A stretch of DNA of 60,319 nucleotides from Bacteroidota bacterium (GTDB lineage: Bacteria; Bacteroidota; Bacteroidia; Flavobacteriales_E; Vicingaceae): positions 1 to 60,319 of the forward strand of contig JACPDX010000055.1 in assembly GCA_016183805.1 (NCBI GenBank), given 5' to 3'. The position numbers were made by a program, and so were the translations under genes. Below the pieces are notes generated by a model that was not told the origin of the DNA, did no database searches, and was given only the letters and a program-made list of their open reading frames with translations. Below are positions 48,653 through 57,500 of this stretch, piece by piece. Positions within the stretch are counted from its first letter, which is position 1; the number at the start of each line of letters is the position of its first letter.

Positions 48653-50521
48653 CTAATTACAAATATTTGTAAGAACCCCACCACTACCACTTGTTCCTCC
48701 ACTTCCAGTTGTTCCTCCACTTCCAGTTGTTCCTCCACTAGCGTCTCCACCACCACTGTTGCTAGAGCCGCCAGAGAGCATATTACAAGTGGAACAAGCA
48801 TTGCCAAGAGCATCCAGTTTTACAATATAAAAGTCAGAACCTCCAGCCCCATACGAATCTGTTGTTCCTACCACAAGATATCCTCCATCAGCAGTTTGCA
48901 CTACTGAATAGGCCACTTCAGATCCTAAGCCCCCAGATGATTTTCGCCAACTTACAGTGCCAGTAGCATCTAGTTTTACAATATACATGTCACCACTCCC
49001 TAGCCCAATAAAGCTACCAGCACTTCCAACTACCATGTATCCACCGTCAGCGGTTTGTATTATTGATGGTGCGTATTCATTATTAGCACCAGTTCCAACA
49101 GTTCTTGTCCAAACTAGGGTGCCAGAAGCATCTAATTTAACGATATACATATCACTATTTCCTGCTCCATACGAATAAGTGTATCCAGCTATAACATAGC
49201 TCCCATCAGTTGTTTGTACGATAGAATATGCATGATCATTGCTTCCACCGCCAATAGTTCTTGTCCAGCTAATTGTACCCGCTGCATCTAATTTTACGAT
49301 GTACATATCAGAAGCTCCTGCTCCATACGAGCCGGTATTTCCTGACACCACATATCCTCCATCAGTTGCTTGTACTATTGAGTATGCCACATCTCCGCTA
49401 CCTCCTCCAACAGTTCTTGTCCAACTAATTGAACCCGTAGCATCTAATTTTACGATATACATATCATTTACGCCAGCCCCATACGAGGAGGTTTTACCAG
49501 CTACTGCATAACCGCCATCTGTAGTTTGTACGATAGAATTTGCCTCATCATTATTTCCACCGCCAACAGTTCTTGTCCAACTTACTGTACCAGTAGCATC
49601 TAATTTTGCTATATACATATCGGTAGCACCCGCTCCATAAGAAGCCGTGTTTCCAGCTACTATGTAGCCTCCATCGCTTGTTTGGGCAATGGATTGAGCA
49701 TTATCACTACTTGACCCCCCAATAGTTCTTGTCCAGATAATTGCACCGGTAGCATCCAGCTTTACAATATACATATCAGCACCTCCAGCTCCATAGGACG
49801 TAGTATTCCCAGCTATTATGTAACCTCCATCAGTAGTTTGTTTTATTGAATTGGGATTATCGCTTCCTGAGCCACCAATAGTAAAACAAGAAGCAGGTAA
49901 AAGAGGAGGAGGAGGGTTTACCGTAATAGTTAAAGTGCAGGTTACTCCACCCACATTAATAGTAAAACTGGCTGTACCACTACTAGCTGGTGTTCCTGAA
50001 ATGGTATAGGTTAAAGAACCAGCTCCTGTTGCAAAATTACCTGCTGGTAATGTGGCGGTTAATCCAGTTACTCCAGTAGAGTTAACGGTTTGTCCACCGT
50101 GTGCATTCCCATTCCCTCCTGTATAACTTATAGTTGCAGAAACACCACTAGCAGGACTGCCTTCGTTTAGGCTACCAGAGGCGGTTGCTCCTGCACAATT
50201 TAAGGTGCTAATTGTGCCTGTTGGAGATGCTCCATTTACTTTACAACAACATCCTATGCCACCAACACTGAGCCATTTTTGTCCACTATACAAATACAAA
50301 CACGAATCAGCTGGTGCTAAAGTCATTAACCCAAAAGCTGGTGTGACAATGCTTGAAGTATCAGCACGTGTTATTAAGAACCCCGCATTGCTAGAAGCTA
50401 GATCTAGTAGTGCAGATGGGTGGGGTAAAGCACCAGTGGAGTTAATGCCAACATTTTGAGCGAATATTGATGTGCTAATTAGCAGGCAAGTTATGGTGAT
50501 AATTGGGATTAGTTTTTTCAT
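48653..50521 (-). CDS. Repeat beta-propeller-like surface protein
   Basis: 622 aa. Signal peptide, the same 'QNVGINSTGALPHPSALLDL' module as the FISUMP proteins, an Ig-like middle (about 90-200), then seven copies of about 54 residues of the type 'SIVQTTDGGYVIAG...SYGAG...DMYIVKLDATG.ISWTRT', expected to fold as a beta-propeller. The C-terminus is a Gly/Ser/Thr-rich tail 'GGTTGSGGTTGSGGTSGSGG' from an 18-bp tandem repeat in the DNA. No CHU_C domain is seen. Probably an adhesin or extracellular structural protein. Confidence 0.85.
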   Translation of the reverse strand: MKKLIPIITITCLLISTSIFAQNVGINSTGALPHPSALLDLASSNAGFLITRADTSSIVTPAFGLMTLAPADSCLYLYSGQKWLSVGGIGCCCKVNGASPTGTISTLNCAGATASGSLNEGSPASGVSATISYTGGNGNAHGGQTVNSTGVTGLTATLPAGNFATGAGSLTYTISGTPASSGTASFTINVGGVTCTLTITVNPPPPLLPASCFTIGGSGSDNPNSIKQTTDGGYIIAGNTTSYGAGGADMYIVKLDATGAIIWTRTIGGSSSDNAQSIAQTSDGGYIVAGNTASYGAGATDMYIAKLDATGTVSWTRTVGGGNNDEANSIVQTTDGGYAVAGKTSSYGAGVNDMYIVKLDATGSISWTRTVGGGSGDVAYSIVQATDGGYVVSGNTGSYGAGASDMYIVKLDAAGTISWTRTIGGGSNDHAYSIVQTTDGSYVIAGYTYSYGAGNSDMYIVKLDASGTLVWTRTVGTGANNEYAPSIIQTADGGYMVVGSAGSFIGLGSGDMYIVKLDATGTVSWRKSSGGLGSEVAYSVVQTADGGYLVVGTTDSYGAGGSDFYIVKLDALGNACSTCNMLSGGSSNSGGGDASGGTTGSGGTTGSGGTSGSGGVLTNICN

Positions 50522-50590
50522 GCTTATTTAATTATTTATAATGAATTCTGAAAGATTAAGCTTTAACCTAATTGGAGTGTTTAAAAAAGG

Positions 50591-51058
50591 TTAATCTATT
50601 TTTTGCTCAAATTGACAAAGCAATCTATTTGTTTCAATAATTAATTTTTTCTTAAAAAAGGGGGTCCAACCTATTAAAACGCCCTTAACACCTAAAGCTT
50701 GTTTTGCCCATTTGTATAAATCAAAACTATCGGTATGTTTAATAATTAAACCGTCTTTAAATTCAAACTCAGCTTTAATTATATTATGTACTTTTTTTCC
50801 TGTTTTACTAAATGTATAATGTGCTTCCCAATTGGCTGTACAAATTTTATCATTACTTGTAATGTTAATCATTGTAATTTCTCCACCCTGTTCGTTTAAG
50901 CTGCGACATAACATTCGCCACATGTTTTTTGCCTTTTCGCCAATCAAAACCCCAAAAGCAGGGTCTTCAAATTGAATTTCTTTATGATAATATGCTGTCA
51001 TTCGCTCAGCATCATGGTTTTCGAAGGCTTGATAAAATTTTTCAATAGTTTCTTTCAT
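50591..51058 (-). CDS. SnoaL/NTF2-like protein
   Basis: 155 aa. 'KFYQAFENHDAERMTAYYHK' (7-26), 'FEDPAFGVLIGEKAKNMWRM' and 'IIKHTDSFDLYKWAKQALG' are the pattern of SnoaL-like polyketide-cyclase/ester-binding domains. A cytosolic small-molecule enzyme or binding protein of unknown ligand. It lies alone between the propeller protein and the T9SS cluster. Confidence 0.87.
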   Translation of the reverse strand: MKETIEKFYQAFENHDAERMTAYYHKEIQFEDPAFGVLIGEKAKNMWRMLCRSLNEQGGEITMINITSNDKICTANWEAHYTFSKTGKKVHNIIKAEFEFKDGLIIKHTDSFDLYKWAKQALGVKGVLIGWTPFFKKKLIIETNRLLCQFEQKID

Positions 51059-51095
51059 TTGATTATATTAGTTGTGAAAATTAATTTTTAGATTT

Positions 51096-53417
51096 TTATC
51101 TTATCAAAGTCAATGTTCCTTTATAAGTTTTAGTAGCTTGGTTTAAATTGACAATAATTACATAAAAATAAGTGCCTTCAGTAGCTGCTGTTCCAGAAGT
51201 TGTTTGTCCGTCCCAACCATTACCTGTCATTTCTGTTTTAAAAACTAAAGTTCCCCATCGATTAAAAATGTTCATTTCAACCAAATCGATATCATTTCTA
51301 CTTAAATTAAACACATCGTTTTTACCATCACCATTTGGGCTAAATACGTTTGGAATTAATATAGTGTCCTGAATTTCTATACATGAATCAACTACAATAT
51401 AGTTTGGAATATATAAAGAGTCAGTTCCATAAATATTGGTACCTACTAATGCAACAGGGTATGATCCAACTGCATTATAACATATATTGGTAGGATGTTG
51501 GTAAGAAAAGGTTGATGGACTTGCATCAAAAAAATACCATTTCCATTCTGATGGCAATTCGGTTGTTAAATCGTTAAAATCAGTGCAGTCATTTATACAT
51601 AATAATGTTTTTGTTGCAGTAAAATTAACAACGGGTAGCGTACAGGGGTTAATAGTAAGGTTAAACATGCCTGAGTTTTGACAAGAACCTGAGGTTGTAT
51701 AAGTGACTACAAAATTACCAGAGCCACTTGCTATAAGATTAATTTCTCCGGCATTAGCATCAATAACTCCTGAATTATCAATACTGTAAACCCCTCCTAA
51801 TGTTCCTGTGTTAATTGGTGTAGGATTAACAGTATCGGTTAAACAATAATTTAGATTATAACTAAAACCAACACTATCTACAGGTATAACAGTAAGCGAA
51901 ATGGTATCAGTGTCATTACAAAATGATGACATGGTATAAGTAATTAAATGTGTTCCATTTCCTGCTACAGCCGGATTAAATGTTCCATTTAAGGAATCTG
52001 TAATTCCTGTTCCAGACCAAACGCCCCCACCATTTGCTGATAATAAATTGAATGGTGCAACATTATCACAAAAAGGGCCAACTTGTGTTTGTGTTATTGT
52101 TGCATCAACTATATTTGTTATAGTAAATACAACATCAGTTGATGATACAGAATGACCACAAGTATCTTGTACAGAGCTGTTTGCTAACGAATCGAAAGTA
52201 AAAGTGTATGTTCCGTTTTGTAACATTGCTGGGCTAACGGTTGCTGTAAAAAGCGAATCGGAAGTACCACCGATTCCGCAAACTGGCGATGTAATGCCTG
52301 AAATGGTATGTAATGTTCCTGTCGGTCCGGTAATGGAAAATTCATTATTTTGTAGCGATGAACAGGTTACATTTTCACTAAATTCAAATTGAACGGTTGT
52401 ACCATCGCAATTAGTGGAAGAGGCAGAAATAAGGCTAGGAGGTGTAGCATTGATGGTAAAAACAACATTTGAAGGAGAAGTTAAGTTTCCACAAGCATCT
52501 TGTACAGACCCGTTTGCCAACGAATCGAAAGAAAAGGTATAAGTTCCGTTTTGTAACATTGCAGGGCTAACAGTAGCAGTAAATAACGAATCGGAAGTAC
52601 CACCGATACCACACGTTGGAGAGGTAATGGCAGAAATAGAGTGGGTAATACCGGTAGGTCCCGTAATGGTAAACTCATTGCTTTGCAGCGATGAACAGGT
52701 AATATTTTCGCTAAATAAAAACTGAATAGTTGTACCACTGCAGTTGGTAGGAGACGCTGAAACAAGGTTGGGAGGTATTGCATCATACAAAGAGGCTTGT
52801 GATGCTGAAAAATCAAGAGTATAACCTTGCGAACCACTAAATTGAGCTACGTATAAATAATATGTATTCCCGGCTTGTACTATAACATCGCTGTTAAATG
52901 CATTCCAATCGTTTGGTCCGGTACCACTCCCATCACCAGGGCCTGGTCCTACACAATTAAGACTACCTGCCACAGCACTATCGCCATTTACTCCTGTTGA
53001 TCCATTGTTAATAAAAGGAGGTAATCCGTTATCATCTCCGGCAGTATTTCCAGCAACTAAATAAATAAATGGGTCGCCAGTAGCCAAATCGGAGCAACTA
53101 GCTCCTGTTAAATCGAATAAAGCCCAATCGTAATCCTCTCCAGAAGGATTAGTTGGTATGATAGAAAATCGTAGTGTATCGGTTGTAGAGGGTGTAAACG
53201 TGTACCAAATTCCACCAGACTCTGCAGTTAAGCATTGATTAGATGTAGGAGAAACGTTTATTTCGTTAGGAATATTTCCTACATTATTTATGGTACTTGG
53301 CTGATTATAAGAACTACCACATAAAGAAATAGCTCCTAAACAATCGTGTGTGTTTTGTGCTTTTACTAATGCAACTAATTGTAAAATGCTAACTATTGTT
53401 ATGATTAATTTTTTCAT
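51096..53417 (-). CDS. T9SS-secreted surface protein with CHU_C domain
   Basis: 773 aa. Signal peptide about 1-20, N-terminal 'CLGAISLCGSSYNQPS' domain, repeated Ig/Big-like units ('QNGTYTFSFDSLANGSVQDA' twice), a PKD-like unit, and the C-terminal gliding-motility-associated domain 'ILIPNVFSPNGDGKNDVFNL' (about 689-708) ending 'GTYFYVIIVNLNQ...KGTLTLIR'. This C-terminus marks cargo for type IX secretion. It lies just downstream of the porP/sprF gene. Confidence 0.92.
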   Translation of the reverse strand: MKKLIITIVSILQLVALVKAQNTHDCLGAISLCGSSYNQPSTINNVGNIPNEINVSPTSNQCLTAESGGIWYTFTPSTTDTLRFSIIPTNPSGEDYDWALFDLTGASCSDLATGDPFIYLVAGNTAGDDNGLPPFINNGSTGVNGDSAVAGSLNCVGPGPGDGSGTGPNDWNAFNSDVIVQAGNTYYLYVAQFSGSQGYTLDFSASQASLYDAIPPNLVSASPTNCSGTTIQFLFSENITCSSLQSNEFTITGPTGITHSISAITSPTCGIGGTSDSLFTATVSPAMLQNGTYTFSFDSLANGSVQDACGNLTSPSNVVFTINATPPSLISASSTNCDGTTVQFEFSENVTCSSLQNNEFSITGPTGTLHTISGITSPVCGIGGTSDSLFTATVSPAMLQNGTYTFTFDSLANSSVQDTCGHSVSSTDVVFTITNIVDATITQTQVGPFCDNVAPFNLLSANGGGVWSGTGITDSLNGTFNPAVAGNGTHLITYTMSSFCNDTDTISLTVIPVDSVGFSYNLNYCLTDTVNPTPINTGTLGGVYSIDNSGVIDANAGEINLIASGSGNFVVTYTTSGSCQNSGMFNLTINPCTLPVVNFTATKTLLCINDCTDFNDLTTELPSEWKWYFFDASPSTFSYQHPTNICYNAVGSYPVALVGTNIYGTDSLYIPNYIVVDSCIEIQDTILIPNVFSPNGDGKNDVFNLSRNDIDLVEMNIFNRWGTLVFKTEMTGNGWDGQTTSGTAATEGTYFYVIIVNLNQATKTYKGTLTLIR

Positions 53418-53429
53418 TAGTATTGTTCT

Positions 53430-54482
53430 TTAATTAAATCGAGCACTAGAACCTCTTGCCTTAAAAGGGTTAGGATTTTGAAAACGGATGTATATTTCAT
53501 AACCTCCTGCTCCACCTGTTGCAGCAGTTAGTTTGGAGGTATTTACATCATATGAAACTCCCAAAGCAAAATGGGCGACTTCTAATTCTATTGAAGGAGC
53601 GATAGCATCTCCTACTCTATAATAACCTCCAAAGGCTATTGCCATGCCATTAAATGCCCCTGTATATTTAGATTTTTCTTGTAAGGTATATCTAAACATT
53701 GTTCCTAATGATATTTCTCTTGCTGGACCTTGAATAAAAACCAATAACTTGGGTTTTACCGCTAATCTTGAGTTAGATAATCCAATAAATGATTCGGTAT
53801 GAAATGCCCATTTGGAGTACAATTTATCCAGTTCTCCAAAATTAACTTGTTGGCTGGGGCGGCTTACGTGATAAAAAGCCAATCCGGCCTGTATTTTTAA
53901 GGCATCACTAGAGCTGATTGTTTTAGTACTATTTCCGTAAGCCCACAACGCTCCGGCAGAAAAATCAAAATAATTGGTGTTTTCGTAGTTAAAACTTTCG
54001 TTCGAAGCTAAAGAACCATCATAAGATTGCCCGTTAAACTGAGAACTCCATTGTAAGTTATTTGGGTTTATACTGTTTTGTGCCCAAGAGCCTAACAACC
54101 CAATTGCTGCTGAGTTTTTATCATCTAAAAATATAACACTAGACAAGGCTAAATTAATTTTAGTTGTTCCAAAATCTGTTGTTCCTGCAACATCTTTAAA
54201 GGCATTTAATCCTAAACCTAAATAGCCGTTTCGCCATTTATTTTTTAATATTCCCCCATCTATTCCAAAGGAGTAGGTTTTAAAAGGGTTCGAAATACTA
54301 CCCCATTGACTACGATAATTCATTACTGCTCTAAAGTTGCCATCAAATACTCCTGCTGTTGCGGGGTTTATGGTTAACGGCATGGCATCATACATCGTAA
54401 AATGAATGTCCTGAGCAAAAGAGTTAAAAGTCCAAAGTGAAAAGTTTAGCGTTATACTTAATAATAAAAATATTTTTTTCAT
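53430..54482 (-). CDS. PorP/SprF-type T9SS outer-membrane protein
   Basis: 350 aa. Signal peptide then 'AQDIHFTMYDAMPLTINPAT' (24-43) and 'FDGNFRAVMNYRSQWGSISN' are the typical start of PorP/SprF proteins. Further beta strands continue to 'VGDAIAPSIELEVAHFALGV' and 'SYDVNTSKLTAATGGAGGYE'. Members dock and anchor the CHU_C cargo whose genes flank this one, so the three form a functional unit. Confidence 0.92.
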   Translation of the reverse strand: MKKIFLLLSITLNFSLWTFNSFAQDIHFTMYDAMPLTINPATAGVFDGNFRAVMNYRSQWGSISNPFKTYSFGIDGGILKNKWRNGYLGLGLNAFKDVAGTTDFGTTKINLALSSVIFLDDKNSAAIGLLGSWAQNSINPNNLQWSSQFNGQSYDGSLASNESFNYENTNYFDFSAGALWAYGNSTKTISSSDALKIQAGLAFYHVSRPSQQVNFGELDKLYSKWAFHTESFIGLSNSRLAVKPKLLVFIQGPAREISLGTMFRYTLQEKSKYTGAFNGMAIAFGGYYRVGDAIAPSIELEVAHFALGVSYDVNTSKLTAATGGAGGYEIYIRFQNPNPFKARGSSARFN

Positions 54483-54514
54483 AATTTTTGTTTTTAGTTA
54501 CGGGTGCTTACTAA

Positions 54515-57500
54515 TTACTTAATTAAAGTAATATCGCCTTTTTTAGTTGTTTTTGAACCATCTTTAAAAGTTGCTTCTAAATAATAAACAAATACGGCTT
54601 TATTCATTTCTTTCCCTCTGAATGTTCCGTCCCAACCTTTTGTTATGTCGGTTGTTTCAAATACATTTTCTCCCCAACGATCATAGATGAAAAAATGAAG
54701 TTTGTCTATTGTTTTTCCTTCAACATAAACAATATCGTTTGCTCCGTCACCATTTGGTGAGAAAATATTAGGTACAAATACGATGTTTACAAAATCAACT
54801 TTTACCGTTACGTTATCACTTGCTGTACATCCGTTTGAATCAGCCGTTACCGTATAAGTAGTTGTTTCTTCGGGAGAAGCAATAGTGGTTTGGCAGTTTA
54901 TACAACTTAACCAATCCGGTGGCGACCAAGTGTAACTACCTCCACTTCCTGTAGCTGTAAGTGTAGTAATTTCGCCCAAGTTAATGGTTATATCTGCACC
55001 GGTAGTTATAGTTGGTATTGGTACAACAACGATTGTTTTTATCAAGGTATCGCTTCCATAAGTATTATTTACTATCAACTCTACAGGGTATATTCCTGCA
55101 ACAGCATAACATATTGTTGGGTTTTGTGTTGTTGAAGAATTAGGCGTTCCACCAATAAATTCCCAACTCCAAGAGTTTGCTCCTGTGCTTAAACTAGTAT
55201 AATCAATACATTCATTTTCGCAAATAAGTGTATCGCTTACAGCAAAGTTAGAGGTAGGAGGTGTACAAGTATTGATGGTTAGATTTAATGTTACCACACT
55301 GTCACAACCTGCTGCATTAGTTAAGGCAAAGGTTGGGGTATTGGTACTTGCGGTGTAGGTAATACCGTCTATCCAGGTTAATGAATCGCAAGCAGTTTGC
55401 ACATCAGTGTTTGTGGTGCTATTGTTTATGGTTAAATTCAATGTTACCACACTGTCGCAACCTGCTCCATTGGTTAAGGTAAAAGTTGGTGTGTTGGTGC
55501 TAGCGGTATAGGTAGTACCATCTATCCAGGTTAATGAATCGCAAACAGTTTGTACATCGGTGCTTGTGGTGCTATTGTTTATAGTTAAATTTAACGTAAC
55601 TACGCTATCGCAACCTGCTGCATTGGTTAAAGTAAAGGTTGGTGTATTGGTGCTAGTGGTATAGGTAATACCGTCTATCCAAGTTAATGAATCGCAGGCG
55701 ATTTGTACATCAGCACCTACACTTGTTGGATTAACAGTAACCATAATAGTAGTATCATCTGTATTGATGCCATCACTAATTTGCAAGTTAATGTTATATG
55801 TGCCTGCTGTATTAAAGCCAATAGTATGTGACCCCTGCGAGTTAGCAGTTGCTGGAGTTCCTCCGTTAAATGTCCAGTTCCATGATGTTATTCCTGCTCC
55901 TGTGCTGTTATCGGTAAATGTAATACTATCACCAGCACAAATGGTTGTTGCAGAAGGTGTAAATGAAGCAATGAACAGGTTGCAATTGTTATTGAAAACT
56001 ACCCTATCTCCAGCACTAGATTGGTTTATTCCAATGTAAGCATCAAAGAAACCATCACCGTTAATGTCGCCCAAATCTAATGAGTAGGTTTGGGAATAAA
56101 ATCCGCCGACTTCAGCACACATGGTAAAATTCGCATTTCCATCGTTGTTCCATGTTGAAAGTACTCCGTCAGCAATAAAAATATCTAAATCACCATCACC
56201 ATCATAATCATGTAACTCCACATCGTAACCAAAACCAGGATGGGAAATAAAACCACCTGTAGTATAGATTCCTACACCATTGTTTATCCATATTTCGTGA
56301 GGAACTAACGTTGGACTACCTGCACTTTCCCAATTGGTTGCAATGGCATCTAAATCACTATCACCATCTAAATCGCCTAAAACACAATGGGCACTATACC
56401 CGACTCCTAAAGACTGTCCAGTATTGGTAAAGTTTCCTGCCCCATTATTTAACCAAACTAAATTTCCATTTGATGAAAATGCTTGAATGGCAAAGAAAAT
56501 GTCTAAATCGCCATCACCATCAACATCTCCTAAATCTGCATCTACTGCACTAAGTGTTGTTAAAATTTGGGATTGAGTAAAAGTAACTCCATTTCCCAAC
56601 CAAACCTGAGAGGTTGTTCCTACAAAAAGAATATCAACAAATCCATCCCCATTAAAATCGCCCATTTCAACATCTTCAAATCCTTGTGTGGTAATTAAAT
56701 TTTGTCCTATTGTAAATATCCCTGCCCCATTATTATTCCATACCTCGCAGCTCATTATGGCTGTCATTGCCGCTGTTATCATATCTAAATCCCCATCCCC
56801 ATCATAATCATATAATTTTACAGATCTTCTTCTGTTGGTTGGGTTGGTTGCTGTATTGTATAAAGTGGCTGCACCATAAATTCCTGTGGTATTAAACATT
56901 ACTTCAATATCTTGCGAATTATCACTTACCGAAACTACATCTAAATCTCCGTCGCCATCTAAATCGCCTAATTCTGCATCTAAAGTAAATAAAGTACCTG
57001 GTTGTTGTGTGTCTAACGTATAATTACAACAAGGAGCAGGCACAATACAATTATTTACTATTATAGCGATGGTGGTATCATCTGTACTTGCACCATCACC
57101 GACTTGTAAAACAATATTGTAAGTTCCAACCATGTTAAAAGTTACGGTATGTGGTCCTTGTGTACTGGAAGTTGCCGGAGTTCCTCCGTTAAATGTCCAG
57201 TTCCACGAAGTTATTCCTGCTCCAACGCTGTTATCGGTAAAGGTAATACTATCTCCAGCACATATTGTATTGGTTGTTGTGATAAAGGAGGCGGTTAATA
57301 AATTACAATTGTTCACAATAATATTTACAGTATCAGTTGCTCCACATGTTCCGGTGGTTGTATAAGTAATTTGATGTGAACCTACTCCTGCTATTGAAGG
57401 ATCGAATGTTCCGTTGGTAGTATCAGTAATCCCAATCCCCCCCCATACTCCTCCTGCAGGAGTTGCGGTTAAATTAACTGCGGCATCTGAACTGCAAAAA

